A DNA stretch of 64,000 nt from Fimbriimonadales bacterium (GCA_035559795.1 DATMAR010000003.1:558001-622000); one strand, 5' to 3'. Shown: positions 17,420 to 27,529, counted from the stretch's first letter. Translations and numbers: made by a program. Notes: generated by a model not told the origin, from the letters alone.

Positions 17420-17932
17420 ATGCGAAGGCTTTGGGCTCCCTGGCGGTTTCGCTACGTTAAAGAAACACGAGAAGGCGGAGGGGAGTGTATTTTCGTAAAA
17501 CTTCCGCGCGAAAGTGACGACCGTAAGAACCTAATTTTGTATCGCGGGAAACATGCGTTCGTGATTCTTAACGCTTATCCCTACACGAACGGTCACCTCA
17601 TGGTTGCTCCTTACAAACACACCGCCAATTTAGAGGATTTAACCGACGAAGAAATTTTGGAAACACAAAAACTCATTACTGCATGCGTTCGCTGGCTCAA
17701 GGAAGCGTATCGTCCGGAGGGCTTCAATATCGGAATGAATTTAGGCAGAGCCTCAGGAGCAGGTATCGAGGACCATTTGCATTGGCATGTCGTACCCAGA
17801 TGGATTGGAGACACGAACTTCATGCCTGTAATTGGCGAAGTGCGCGTACTGCCTGAAAGTTTGGAAGAATCCTACGATAGATTAAAGGCATGTGTCGAGA
17901 AAGATAAAGCTGAGCATAAATTGCCATCGTAA
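17420..17932 (+). CDS. HIT-family hydrolase (Ap4A-type)
   Basis: 170 residues starting MRRLWAPWRFRYV, typical of the diadenosine-tetraphosphate hydrolase/phosphorylase-like HIT branch. The active-site motif is HLHWHVVPRW and the NAYPYTNGHLMVAPYKH segment is also typical. The usual N-terminal zinc motif (CIFC) is CIFV here, so the structural zinc site is probably incomplete. It is divergent from gapA. Confidence 0.9.
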   Translation: MRRLWAPWRFRYVKETREGGGECIFVKLPRESDDRKNLILYRGKHAFVILNAYPYTNGHLMVAPYKHTANLEDLTDEEILETQKLITACVRWLKEAYRPEGFNIGMNLGRASGAGIEDHLHWHVVPRWIGDTNFMPVIGEVRVLPESLEESYDRLKACVEKDKAEHKLPS

Positions 17933-18133
17933 AATAAAGTAAACAAATACGAAAACAGATCTCTACATGCCCCCCCCATTCCCATAATCTTTTTATCTAA
18001 AGGAAAACTTCAACAGCGTAAAGTGAAGCGGTGTCTATCCTTACCGATGTTCTCCCCGAAAACGCCCCTTCGATTTGCCAATATGCTCTCAGGTATAATC
18101 CCAACAACCCTCGAGACAGGAAGGTTAATGCGA

Positions 18134-20836
18134 ATGACGGATTCGAACTTGTCTACACGCTACGATCCCAAACAGGTCGAAGAAAAATGGTACGCCGTTT
18201 GGGAGTCTGCCGGGCTCTTTCGCCCGGAATATTGCCAAAAAATTAACCCGAACGCAGAACCCTTCTGCATAACCATCCCCCCTCCAAACGTAACCGGCAG
18301 TCTCCACATGGGACATGCCCTTTGCTATAGCATCCAGGATGTCATCGGGCGTTGGATGCGAATGAAAGGCAAAGAAGTCCTTATTCTTCCAGGTACCGAC
18401 CACGCCGGCATAGCAACGCAAAAAGTCGTCGAAGCCCAACTCAAAGCGGAAGGACTTTCTCGCCACGATTTGGGTCGCGAGGCATTCCTCGAACGAGTCT
18501 GGAAATGGAAAGAAGAATCCGGAGGAATGATTCTCAAGCAATTCAAAAGATTGGGCTTCGCATTCGATTGGTCGCGCGAACGATTCACCATGGACGACGC
18601 CTACTATCGCGCCGTTTTGCACGTTTTTATCTCATGGTTCGAACGCGGATTAATCTATCGAGGCAAACGAATCGTCAATTGGGATCCCGGGCTATTAACG
18701 AGTGTAAGCGACATCGAAGTCTACGATGAAATTCGCAAAGGAAAACTCTATTACGTACGATATCCCTTCGCCGATGGAGAAGGATATATCGTCGTTGCGA
18801 CGACTCGCCCCGAAACGATGCTTGCCGATGTCGCTGTTGCTGTGCATCCAGAAGACGAACGCTATCGAAAATTTATAGGAAGAAAATTAATCCTTCCGCT
18901 GGTCAAGCGAATCATTCCGCTCATTGCGGATGAATATCCTGATCCGAAATTTGGAACCGGCGCTGTAAAAATAACTCCTGCTCACGACCCGAACGATTTC
19001 GAAGTCGGTCAACGCATGGGGTTGGACTTTTCTAATCCTAATGAAGTACCCGTTTGCATAGATGAACACGCAAAAATTATCGCACCGGGAACGCCTTATC
19101 ACGGCCTCGACCGATACGAAGCACGCGAAAAAATAGTCGAAGATTTAATTGCCGAAGGTCTTCTCGAAAAAGTCGAAGATTACGACGTCCCTCTAAAAAT
19201 CAGCGACAGGAGCGGGCAAGTTATCGAACCTTTATTGAGCGAACAATGGTTCTGTAGAATGAAAGAACTCGCTCAGCCTGCAATCGAAGCGCTCCGAGAC
19301 GAACAGATTCGTTTCATCCCAGAACGTTTCGCCGATGTTACGTTGCGATGGCTCGAAAACATCAAGGATTGGTGCGTTAGCCGACAACTTTGGTGGGGGC
19401 ATCGCATTCCGATTTATTACACGGAAGACGGACATCAACCGATTGCGGCGTTTTCAGAAGAAGAAGCAGAAAAAAAAGCAGGATGCAAAGTCACACAAGA
19501 CCCAGACGTATTAGACACGTGGTTCTCGAGCGCAATATGGCCCTTCGCAACGTTAGGATGGCCTGAAGATACCAAAGATTTGAGACGCTATTACCCTACC
19601 AATGTGCTTGTTACTGCGCGAGATATCCTCTACCTTTGGGTTGCACGCATGATTATAGATGGCCTCGATTTCATGAAGAAGATTCCATTTTATGATGTCT
19701 ACGTACATGCAACTGTTCTGACGGAAACCGGTAAGCGAATGAGCAAATCGCTCGGCACGGGAATAGACCCCATCGAATTCATAGACCGCTACGGCGCAGA
19801 CGCGATGCGATTCAGTCTTTTGGTGCAAGCAGGCCACAACCAAGAAATTCGTTTCGGTGAAAAACGCATCGAAGAGGCGAGAAACTTCTGCAACAAAATT
19901 TGGAACGCAAGCCGCTTTGTAATCATGAACTTGCCTTCTTCCAAAGATTCGGAAGAATATCGTGAATTCCAACAAAGACTCGAGGCTCTTTATAACAACC
20001 CTGAGGAAATTAAACTTTTTCTCGAATTGGAAGATGTATGGATTTTGTCTCGACTCCGCTCGTGCGCTCTTACGGTGGATGACTCTCTAAAAAACTACGA
20101 CATGGCAGACGCTTGCAAAGCACTCTATTCGTTCTTTTGGAGCGAGTTTTGCGATTGGTACATCGAAATCGTGAAATCTCGTCTGCAAAATCCGGACACC
20201 CGCGTACTTGCACAATCGGTGCTCGTGTACGCACTCTCGGAATTCTGCAAACTCATGCATCCTTTTATGCCTCATATCACAGAAGAGATTTATCGAATCC
20301 TTCCCGGAATTGCAGAGCCGGAATTTTTAGACTATACGCTATTTCCATCTCTCCCGAGCGTTTTCACTGATACCGAAGCAGAAGCATTGATGGAGCGACA
20401 AATCGAAATCGTACGTGCCGCTCGTAACCTCCGTCATGAAATCGGAATCCCCCCCGGGAAGATCCTTCCGGAAATTTATATCGAGGGAGACGGCGTAAAC
20501 GAAAACCTCCTTCGCTCGCAGGCTAATTTCGAAACCATACGAATCGGAAAACCGAAAGGAAACTTCGTCAGCGTAAATACGAATGGCGTGGATTTGCACC
20601 TGCCAGTCGAAGGACTCGTGGACTTCGACCGGGAAATTGTGCGTTTAGAAAAAGAATCGCAAAAAATTCAAGCGGAACTTGAACGATTGATGAGCCGCTT
20701 GAACGACCGTCGTTTTCTCGAACGCGCAAACCCAGAGATTGTGGAACGCGACCGAGAAACCGCAGATACCCTTTCCCAACAACTGCAAAAAATATTGGAA
20801 CGAAAAAAACAGTTCGAAGAAATGAAAGAAAAGTAA
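18134..20836 (+). CDS. valS: Valyl-tRNA synthetase
   Basis: About 900 residues. It has the class I signatures PPPNVTGSLHMGHAL near the N-terminus and KRMSKSLG near residue 534, an editing domain between them (TTRPETMLADVAVAVHP), and a C-terminal coiled coil (about 830-900) that contacts tRNA. ATG 18134 has AGGAAGG about 9 bases upstream; a further in-frame ATG at 18128 and an extension to 18023 are possible but lack support. I see no T-box leader. A C8 run (17970) lies in the upstream gap. Confidence 0.97.
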   Translation: MTDSNLSTRYDPKQVEEKWYAVWESAGLFRPEYCQKINPNAEPFCITIPPPNVTGSLHMGHALCYSIQDVIGRWMRMKGKEVLILPGTDHAGIATQKVVEAQLKAEGLSRHDLGREAFLERVWKWKEESGGMILKQFKRLGFAFDWSRERFTMDDAYYRAVLHVFISWFERGLIYRGKRIVNWDPGLLTSVSDIEVYDEIRKGKLYYVRYPFADGEGYIVVATTRPETMLADVAVAVHPEDERYRKFIGRKLILPLVKRIIPLIADEYPDPKFGTGAVKITPAHDPNDFEVGQRMGLDFSNPNEVPVCIDEHAKIIAPGTPYHGLDRYEAREKIVEDLIAEGLLEKVEDYDVPLKISDRSGQVIEPLLSEQWFCRMKELAQPAIEALRDEQIRFIPERFADVTLRWLENIKDWCVSRQLWWGHRIPIYYTEDGHQPIAAFSEEEAEKKAGCKVTQDPDVLDTWFSSAIWPFATLGWPEDTKDLRRYYPTNVLVTARDILYLWVARMIIDGLDFMKKIPFYDVYVHATVLTETGKRMSKSLGTGIDPIEFIDRYGADAMRFSLLVQAGHNQEIRFGEKRIEEARNFCNKIWNASRFVIMNLPSSKDSEEYREFQQRLEALYNNPEEIKLFLELEDVWILSRLRSCALTVDDSLKNYDMADACKALYSFFWSEFCDWYIEIVKSRLQNPDTRVLAQSVLVYALSEFCKLMHPFMPHITEEIYRILPGIAEPEFLDYTLFPSLPSVFTDTEAEALMERQIEIVRAARNLRHEIGIPPGKILPEIYIEGDGVNENLLRSQANFETIRIGKPKGNFVSVNTNGVDLHLPVEGLVDFDREIVRLEKESQKIQAELERLMSRLNDRRFLERANPEIVERDRETADTLSQQLQKILERKKQFEEMKEK

Positions 20837-20911
20837 GCCCCTTCTCTCTTTTTTCCATTCTCAATCCTTAATCCGAAACTAAAACGACGTAAGTGAAACC
20901 TAAAAACTCTG

Positions 20912-20956
20912 ATTCCCCATATAGCGAAGCGAAGAGGGGGAACCTTCAAGGAGGGG
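20912..20956 (+). repeat. Intergenic hairpin repeat copy
   Basis: ATTCCCC and GGGGGAA arms flank a centre with GCGAAGC, and AACCTTCAAGGAGGGG follows. This is a diverged copy of the element at 37843-37887. It lies in the convergent gap between valS and comEC. Confidence 0.55.
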
Positions 20957-21011
20957 TAAAAATACATCGCGACTACTCCCATCTCTAAAAATAAAAATTA
21001 ACATCGCATCC

Positions 21012-22484
21012 CTACTGCTTCTCTTCCCAAAACGACGGAGGGATAATTACCGGACGACTCAATAAAATCAAGCCCAAAAAATAAACGACTGCCAAACTTC
21101 CCGGTAGCGATGCAGTCTTAATCGCCGCCCAGGGAAAAGAACCTAAAACATCACTTACAGAGGCTATCCAACTTGCAAAAGGACCTGTGATTAATCTATC
21201 GAACCCATAAGAAAGCGATTCCGAAAATGGTGCGCCGATCTGGGCAAGCGAATTACCCAAATATAAAAATGGAATGAACGGAGCGGTCAACAAATTAGCG
21301 AGCGGCGCGATTAAAGAAACATTTCCAAAATTCATCATCAAAAGAGGCGCTGCGGTTATCTGTGCGATGAGTGTGGTCATAACCCCGATGAACAACCAAA
21401 CACAAACAACGCCTAACCCTTTCATCGAAAAACTTTTTGCCACTCTTCTAACAAAAAACAATACATGTGGCAAATACAAAAGCAACGACAAAACGATCAT
21501 AAAAGTCAACTGGAATCCGACATCCCATATCGCTCCCGGCTCGTAAACCGCGTAACCCATACCCGCTGCAGCCCATGCGGAAAGTCCATCCGGACTTTTT
21601 CCGAATGCAGAAGAAATCAACATCACGAGCGTCATCAATGTAGCACGTACGACCGGAGGCCTCGCCCCCACTCCACCCATGTACGCTATGAGGATAAACA
21701 GAATAACGGCAACTATCAAAGCCCTCGGAATGGGAAGATGACTCAACAACAAAAACAACGCCCCGACGATAATAAGTACGTTTGCACCGCTCGTCGAAAG
21801 CATATGAAACGTGCCAGCGCGTTGCATATTTTCCATAAGGCTCTTATCCACTAATCCTTGCTGGCCAGCAAGCATCCCTATCGTCGCACCAGCCTCACGC
21901 TCCGGCAAATGCCTTCTTAATCGCTGCCATGTATCGTAAAACCATAACGAACCCAACGTTAAAACACCATCGCCTGGAGACAACATCTCGAAATTTCCGG
22001 AATAAGCAACATTCATCGAATAATTGACACCGCGCCTCTTCCAGAAAGAAGCGGAACTCTTGGGAAAACCGGAATACTCTACTATTCGCTCGAGTTCGCC
22101 TGTTACAGAAACCTTGTCTCCCGCTGCTACCAAAAACTCCTTCGGTGCAAAAACTAACACGCTCTCGTTTCGTACTCTCAAAACAAATCTCTGAAGTTTT
22201 TCTTCATGAGTTGGTGTATTCGATACGACTCCAACTATACGTTTCCAACCAGTTGGCAAACTCGGATTAACACTCTTCATGCTCATCGCGCTTATAAAAC
22301 CGATAAGAAATAAACACGCACCTAATAGTAGATATCTCCGCGAGACGAACAAACCCAAAAACACACCAAGTATTGCAAGCGGATAAATAGGAACGATAAC
22401 CCCAAAAAGGAAAAGGGGTGAACACGCAAGCAACGGACGAAACGCTATATGAGGATAGCGCTTTTCGAACTTTTCTGCAAACAA
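21012..22484 (-). CDS. comEC: ComEC/Rec2-type DNA uptake channel
   Basis: 490 residues with about ten membrane helices. An N-terminal DUF4131-like region with a small OB-like segment (residues ~80-170) precedes the competence domain, which has LSTSGANVLIIVGALF, GARPPVVRATLM and DVGFQLTF. ComEC carries single-stranded DNA across the inner membrane during transformation. The C-terminal metallo-beta-lactamase domain of long ComECs is absent, so this is the short form. The start appears to be TTG 22484, 28 bases after the dciA-like stop. Confidence 0.9.
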   Translation of the reverse strand: MFAEKFEKRYPHIAFRPLLACSPLFLFGVIVPIYPLAILGVFLGLFVSRRYLLLGACLFLIGFISAMSMKSVNPSLPTGWKRIVGVVSNTPTHEEKLQRFVLRVRNESVLVFAPKEFLVAAGDKVSVTGELERIVEYSGFPKSSASFWKRRGVNYSMNVAYSGNFEMLSPGDGVLTLGSLWFYDTWQRLRRHLPEREAGATIGMLAGQQGLVDKSLMENMQRAGTFHMLSTSGANVLIIVGALFLLLSHLPIPRALIVAVILFILIAYMGGVGARPPVVRATLMTLVMLISSAFGKSPDGLSAWAAAGMGYAVYEPGAIWDVGFQLTFMIVLSLLLYLPHVLFFVRRVAKSFSMKGLGVVCVWLFIGVMTTLIAQITAAPLLMMNFGNVSLIAPLANLLTAPFIPFLYLGNSLAQIGAPFSESLSYGFDRLITGPFASWIASVSDVLGSFPWAAIKTASLPGSLAVVYFLGLILLSRPVIIPPSFWEEKQ

Positions 22485-22511
22485 AAAAACAAACTTCGAG
22501 ATTCCTTACCC

Positions 22512-22847
22512 TCAGTCTTCAGATTCTTTTCGAGAAATGTCCTTCGCGATATTTTGCACACGAAAGCGGATATCCTGAAATAGATTTTCTCCGGACCGCT
22601 CATTTAGACTGGCTAGAAGTTCCTTTTTACGCAACTGTAATTCTTGAACCCATAAAGAGGAACTCACCGAAACCCATAACACGCCGCGGCTATATCGATC
22701 CGGTGCGCTTTTCTTTGAAAGAATGCATCCTACGATATCTTCCCAGTGTTTTAGAGCGATTCTGGCTTTCGCCTCTCGCACAATCTCAGGTCTGCCAAGG
22801 ATTTTTTCCAACGCTTTGCCTAAAACGGTCGGATGTCTTGTTTTCAT
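22512..22847 (-). CDS. dciA: DciA-like protein (DUF721)
   Basis: 111 residues. The pattern LGRPEIVREAKARIALKHWEDIVG followed by VSSSLWVQELQLRK is that of DUF721/DciA, the ancestral loader of the replicative helicase DnaB. The protein is compact and lacks the extended C-terminal tail of some members. It sits just upstream of comEC. A DnaA-box-like site is about 110 bases upstream (22958-22966). Confidence 0.85.
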   Translation of the reverse strand: MKTRHPTVLGKALEKILGRPEIVREAKARIALKHWEDIVGCILSKKSAPDRYSRGVLWVSVSSSLWVQELQLRKKELLASLNERSGENLFQDIRFRVQNIAKDISRKESED

Positions 22848-23204
22848 ATGTTAGAGTGAGTGGATCGAAAATGAGTATGGTCTTATCTAACCCTATAATT
22901 CCCTAATTTTAAAAGATTTTTAAGGGAGTTTTTGTTGTATTTAGGATGCAGAGCGAATGTGGAAAAACCTCCGAGTTCTAAGGTGAACTGAAAGAGAGAA
23001 AACAACTGGAAAACGCATGATGCTCTATGGAGAATGTGCTGAAAAATCGTCTTAAAACAGACGGTTATTCACTAAAGGCTAAAAAAAGCGATCTGAATCT
23101 AAGGTTTCCCACAGCGAACGCTCTCTTTCCCGGTGGTTTTGTTGAATTAATCCACCCTTACGAAGAAGCGAGACAATAGTAGATAACTATCTTGTCAGCC
23201 GTGT
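22848..23204. other. Gap upstream of dciA
   Basis: No gene is supported. It contains TGTGGAAAA (22958-22966), the complement of the DnaA-box variant TTTTCCACA, and an A/T-rich stretch with CCCTAA and TTAAGGG arms around 22902-22928. It should hold the promoter of dciA-comEC and the end of the pilin-operon transcript, but I cannot place either with confidence. Confidence 0.4.
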
Positions 23205-23675
23205 TTATTTCTTTGATTTTGTTCTGGTGAACTTCGGAGGAGCGTAATTTTTTTCGACCCATATACGAAAACCTATCCATGCGCCAAGTCCTAAACATGT
23301 AAAAAGCAAACCGAAGAAAAGCGAACGCCACCAAGTTTGTTTCCCTGCTGTTTGAATGGTCTCTTCCGCTGCTTTCAAGGCTTGTTCATCGTCAATTTTC
23401 CGCTTCCCACCACTCGGGAGAGATGTTACGGTTGGTTCATTATCCGTAGCACTTTTTTGTAACAGAGAGCTATCCGTCATGGATGGCGGCTCTATTGCAC
23501 CGATTTGCGGAATGACTTGGTTGAACGAAAGTTCTTTTTCTAATTCTTGCTCATTGCGAACGCGGTCCTCTTTCCCGTCTGGTTCTGCTTTGATAATTGC
23601 AGAAAACCCACTTGCATAAAGGAAAACCGACAAACCGGCTGCAAAAAATCTCGCTATAAATTTTCTGTACACCAT
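23205..23675 (-). CDS. Small membrane protein at the end of the pilin-like operon, unknown function
   Basis: 156 residues. A signal-anchor or signal peptide (about 8-28) is followed by a polar region with Gln, Glu and Ser. A membrane helix (about 115-138) and a basic tail (KFTRTKSKK) come last. No known domain is recognised. AGGAG stands 7 bases before the ATG, and the gene is 28 bases behind the PilX-like gene, so it probably belongs to the same transcript and may help assemble or anchor the pseudopilins. Confidence 0.8.
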   Translation of the reverse strand: MVYRKFIARFFAAGLSVFLYASGFSAIIKAEPDGKEDRVRNEQELEKELSFNQVIPQIGAIEPPSMTDSSLLQKSATDNEPTVTSLPSGGKRKIDDEQALKAAEETIQTAGKQTWWRSLFFGLLFTCLGLGAWIGFRIWVEKNYAPPKFTRTKSKK

Positions 23676-23703
23676 TTTCTTACTCCTGTTTTCTTTATAG
23701 TTA

Positions 23704-25521
23704 TTAGCCTTTGTAAAGCCCTCTATCTTGCCAAACAGCCTGCGTTACGACTGGGCTTCTCGGTAGAAAAATATCTATAAGTGGCTGTTGAGTAGACGAG
23801 CGTTCACGGATTCTGTGGTCGTAGTTCATCACCATCGGCAGACTGTAAATCACCATCGCTTCATCCCTACTGATGATGGAGCCGTTGAACTTCACTCCCT
23901 TTCCGCCGTCCGCAAGTCTTCCACCACCTAAGAAATTCGTGTAAAGGATGCAATCTAAATTGTTGATCGGTTCGGCAATGGAATTTATTATTGCGTCACC
24001 GAAGACGCTTTGATAGCGTCTTTTGCCTGTCTCGTCTATTTGCATTGCGTCGAAAGGAGGTATCCAGTTCCCATTCTCGTCATATCGCCCCTTAGTAAAT
24101 GGGGGGGTCATGTACTTCAAGGGATAAGGGAAGCCGAATTTTGCGGTATTCCCCATCATGATGCTTCCCCTTGCAGCCAATCCTAAAATGTCCTTCGCAG
24201 AGTTGTTCTTTTCTATCTGGTCGGGATTGTTTCCGCTGAAGATGGGGGGGTTTTTATAGTAGATGCTCCCTACGATATGAACATTTCGACCGGTGTAAAT
24301 AGTCCCCTGTCCTTGAACATAACCTTTGATAACGCAATCCTGTGTGAATGTAACAGGGCCGTGGATTTTGATGGGATATCCGTTCGTGCCGATTAAGATC
24401 GCACTCCCCGCTACGACACCGTTCGTGTCTACGCGAACGTATTTTCTCAACGCGGTGCTATAGACTTCGACGTATGCGCCCTTCCCATAGTCAGGATTCG
24501 TAGCGCCATTATCGAATGTAGCCCTGGTATCTACATAAGTCGAGCTTATTGTGATGTATTTCGTGATGTCGTCCAAATCGGGCATTACCACTTCTTTCGT
24601 AGGAGTGGAGTCGAGGACTTTCCCGTCATAGGTTCTGTACCCTTTCGAATCTCCGATGACAGCGCCATATAAACGGTTGTTGATGACGGCGCCGTCTTTG
24701 TCGTAAAGGAAATCTCTCCATATTTCGAACTCTTCTGAACCTTTCACTCCATGTCGAGATTCGACCCATGCCTGTCGAACTTTGTCTTTGTCCGGTTGCG
24801 TGTTGTAATACGAATTAGACCACTGATTGGGTGTAAGGTTTACTAATCCCTTTGCCGGAGGAACGAGTTTATTGTTTGCTGCTGCAAACACCGACCCGTT
24901 AATCGTCGGAGTTCCTCCACTGAAATCGAAATCTCCGTTTGCCCGCATATCGCCATTTACGATGAGGTCGTTCGGACCGAAACCGTTCATCCAGCCGTAG
25001 TTGTTCACGAAATACGTGTAATCGAACACCTCACTGCGAGCCAAATTGAACGTCATCGTTACGTCAATGATTTTCCGAAACTCATCGGAATCCAACGCTC
25101 CGTTTTTATTCGAATCCTGCCAACCCACCGAACGAATAGTAACTAAGCGCTTGTAACTGTCAGGTTTCGAATACCCAATGATTGCCGTAGTATATGTGTC
25201 GTCTTTTTGAACGACTCCTGCAACAGGAAATTTCGGCAATACAGTACTAGCACCTGTCAAAACAATGTCCAGCTCATCGAAACTTTGCTTCATCTTGAAA
25301 GGCTTCCAAAGAGTGAGAACTAAATCTTGGATGCCTGCCTCGCATACATGCGATAGTCTCGATTCCAATTCGTTGAGTCTCGCTAAACGCACTGTGTGCG
25401 TTGCACGAGTAATATACGCAACAGTTGCCATCGCAACAATTGCCAAAACCCCCATTACGGAGATAAGAGCGATTCCTCGTTCTCTTTTTTGTTTTCGTAA
25501 TACTTTTTGGGTGCTTTTCAT
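23704..25521 (-). CDS. PilX-like/DUF4900-type pilus-associated protein
   Basis: 605 residues. The N-terminus is basic and then hydrophobic (RERGIALISVMGVLAIVAM), like PilX/GspK-type minor pilins, although Glu5 after the processing Gly is missing. The large extracytoplasmic part includes a stretch with repeated short beta-strand phrases (LIVNGDMRANGDFDFSGGTP, INGSVFAAANN), the style of DUF4900 proteins. GGGAGGA lies before ATG 25521. A longer frame to 25599 overlaps the next gene upstream and is rejected. Its position after PilV- and PilW-like genes fits a tip or minor-pilin role. Confidence 0.8.
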   Translation of the reverse strand: MKSTQKVLRKQKRERGIALISVMGVLAIVAMATVAYITRATHTVRLARLNELESRLSHVCEAGIQDLVLTLWKPFKMKQSFDELDIVLTGASTVLPKFPVAGVVQKDDTYTTAIIGYSKPDSYKRLVTIRSVGWQDSNKNGALDSDEFRKIIDVTMTFNLARSEVFDYTYFVNNYGWMNGFGPNDLIVNGDMRANGDFDFSGGTPTINGSVFAAANNKLVPPAKGLVNLTPNQWSNSYYNTQPDKDKVRQAWVESRHGVKGSEEFEIWRDFLYDKDGAVINNRLYGAVIGDSKGYRTYDGKVLDSTPTKEVVMPDLDDITKYITISSTYVDTRATFDNGATNPDYGKGAYVEVYSTALRKYVRVDTNGVVAGSAILIGTNGYPIKIHGPVTFTQDCVIKGYVQGQGTIYTGRNVHIVGSIYYKNPPIFSGNNPDQIEKNNSAKDILGLAARGSIMMGNTAKFGFPYPLKYMTPPFTKGRYDENGNWIPPFDAMQIDETGKRRYQSVFGDAIINSIAEPINNLDCILYTNFLGGGRLADGGKGVKFNGSIISRDEAMVIYSLPMVMNYDHRIRERSSTQQPLIDIFLPRSPVVTQAVWQDRGLYKG

Positions 25522-25550
25522 ACTAAATCCTCCCGTGAAAAGGATTTTTC

Positions 25551-26123
25551 TCAAAACCCGGCTGATGGGGCATTTCGCAAAACGACTATTTCGCGACATC
25601 GTCCGTAAGCCACATCGAGTGGATTGTCTTCACATTCTCGAAGCAAGCGTTTCGTAACGAGTTGCACCGCTAATTGGCGGATAATCGCTCCATTACCCGG
25701 AGTGAATGGGTCGTAATCCGTACCATCCGTATCCGTCAAAACGACATCGTGAAGCAATACTTTTTTATCCCCATCGCTAATTGAAACGAGTTCTGCTCCA
25801 TCCGTGATTTCGAAACGTCTCTCTACTCCATCCCATACCATTGGATAAATAATGTTCCCATCTCCGTCCTTTTTGGGAAGCCTATATGTCACGCCTTCTC
25901 GGTCCGCATCTACCTCTACATAAAGCGCTTCACGAAGTGTGTCGCGCACATAGCGAAGTGCTTGCTGTACTTCCACTTCTGCTTGAATCCGCGCTTCACC
26001 CCGATACCAACCGGAAAGCGTAACCAAAAGAGCGACAATGCTCCCTAAGAGCACCAAACTGGTAATTGTCATGCTGAGAAGAGCCTCAGTGACCACAGCA
26101 CCTCGAATTTTTCGAGATTTCAT
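25551..26123 (-). CDS. PilW-like pseudopilin
   Basis: 190 residues. After a basic start, RG|AVVTEALLSMTITSLVL has a prepilin-peptidase glycine and Glu at mature position 5, followed by a hydrophobic helix. The C-terminal part is a typical variable extracytoplasmic domain. It lies between PilV- and PilX-like genes, the normal minor-pilin order. AAGGGG stands about 11 bases before the ATG. Confidence 0.8.
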   Translation of the reverse strand: MKSRKIRGAVVTEALLSMTITSLVLLGSIVALLVTLSGWYRGEARIQAEVEVQQALRYVRDTLREALYVEVDADREGVTYRLPKKDGDGNIIYPMVWDGVERRFEITDGAELVSISDGDKKVLLHDVVLTDTDGTDYDPFTPGNGAIIRQLAVQLVTKRLLRECEDNPLDVAYGRCREIVVLRNAPSAGF

Positions 26124-26162
26124 TTTCTTCTAACCCCTTGACTTCGTAAAATTGGATGTTTT

Positions 26163-26630
26163 TTAGAAGTTACCGATATAAGCACTCAAGGAAGAGTCGC
26201 GAACTGTTCCGCGTTCTGTCCATTCGACTTTCACGGTAACTTGTTTCAAGTCGAGTCTCAAATCCTTGATGAGTACGAAGCCCTTTCCCTGTGGCAACAC
26301 TTGATTCGGCGCATCGGAATTCACACTGTCCGTATTAGAGAATTCGAACCTTTTCCAAGGCGGAATTGACGGAAGACCAGTGGGTGAATCCAGCAAACCG
26401 AGTGCAAAAAGACCATCGCCGGTTAAAGAAGAGTAACCACCGGCTTTTATCGCTTCGAGTTGTTTCTGCGCAATGTTTGTCGCTTTATTGAGATAGTCCG
26501 CTCGTGCGCGGCTCGTATTGGCGACGGGAAGAGTTGCTGCAATAATAGACGCGCATATTGCGACTAAGAAAATCGCGAACAAACTCTCCATTAACGAAAA
26601 GCCTCTCTCGTTCTTTTTTCTTTTTTTCAT
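26163..26630 (-). CDS. PilV-like pseudopilin
   Basis: 155 residues with the prepilin motif RG|FSLMESLFAIFLVAICAS (Glu5 present), an N-terminal helix and a small C-terminal domain. It resembles type IV pilus modification protein PilV or type II secretion GspI. AGGAG stands 10 bases before the ATG. It is the second gene of the pilin series. Confidence 0.85.
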   Translation of the reverse strand: MKKRKKNERGFSLMESLFAIFLVAICASIIAATLPVANTSRARADYLNKATNIAQKQLEAIKAGGYSSLTGDGLFALGLLDSPTGLPSIPPWKRFEFSNTDSVNSDAPNQVLPQGKGFVLIKDLRLDLKQVTVKVEWTERGTVRDSSLSAYIGNF

Positions 26631-26708
26631 CGGCTTATTTCTCCTGAGGAAGGCAAAAGGGATAGCCGCCCATTAAGAACCGCTATCCCCCTCCAATACC
26701 CACGATGA

Positions 26709-27053
26709 TTACAATGTGTGAGTACCACCAATCGAGCACGTTGGGTCTTCACCGACGTTTCCGACAGTGTACGTACCGCCCGATGGACATTCCGGAGTCT
26801 TCTTGATGTAGTCCGGAACCAAGTCACCCATGGTAACAGCATCGCCATCAGCGGCTTTGTTGTCCATCGCCCACTGCTCTTTACCTGCATCAATTTGGCG
26901 CAAATTCGATTGACAAGCCTTGGCGCGCGAAGTCTCACGAGCCTTGATGAAGTTCGGCACAGCGATTGCTAACAAGATGCCGATGATGAGAACAACGATC
27001 ATGATTTCAACGAGGGTGAAACCCCGTTTGCGCTTGTTGATTAACCGATTCAT
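26709..27053 (-). CDS. Major pilin-like protein (GspG/ComGC/PilA type)
   Basis: 114 residues with a textbook prepilin start: KRG|FTLVEIMIVVLIIGILLA, Glu5 present. A short globular part follows with cysteines in CQSNLRQID, ECPSGG and PTCSIGG. The small size and the first place in the operon suggest the main subunit of a competence or type IV-like pilus. AGGAGG precedes the ATG. Confidence 0.9.
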   Translation of the reverse strand: MNRLINKRKRGFTLVEIMIVVLIIGILLAIAVPNFIKARETSRAKACQSNLRQIDAGKEQWAMDNKAADGDAVTMGDLVPDYIKKTPECPSGGTYTVGNVGEDPTCSIGGTHTL

Positions 27054-27529
27054 ACGTTTTTTCGAACCTCCTATAGGAATCCGTTAGAGTTAAGGGCGTG
27101 CGCCCGTTCAAAAAGTTGAATTCCACTAATACAACATCACCAGGCAGGTATTACTGCTAGATTGATTAGCGCTTTACCCACAAAGGCTTAGGCTCTCGTT
27201 CATATTTTCTTCAGGAAACTTCAACTTGAAACTTAAGAATCCACTTCAAGTTTTATGAATGCTGCGCCCCTCAGTTGCATAGAGCAAGCATAGGAAAGAA
27301 TAAATTAAAAAGAGCATATCCGGGGGGGGCAAATTGTGTATTCGTAAAAGAATCCCCCAACAGATGTATAACGAGCTATTTTAGTTTCGTGGATTGAAGG
27401 CGTGATTTAACATATTTCGGAAATAAAGTTCCAGAATATCTTCAGGTTTTCCACACCTGTGCCCTTGCATGACTAAATCTCCATTGGATAAAGTAGTCCG
27501 CATCTTGACATGCGTAGAGGGGAAGAAAT
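27054..27529. other. Divergent gap between the pilin operon and the DnaA-like gene
   Basis: This 476-base gap must hold promoters for both directions, but I find no close match to a consensus promoter. It contains GGGCG/CGCCC arms (27096-27107), a G8 run near 27322, and the DnaA-box variant TTTTCCACA at 27447-27455, flanked by CAGGT/ACCTG arms. An open frame on the minus strand (27381-27647) overlaps the DnaA-like gene and is not supported. Confidence 0.5.
27447..27455 (+). promoter_or_regulatory. Candidate DnaA box upstream of the DnaA-like gene
   Basis: TTTTCCACA differs at one base from the consensus TTATCCACA and sits 75 bases before the start of a DnaA-like gene, where autoregulatory boxes are common. 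A single site without a cluster is weak evidence. Confidence 0.35.
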
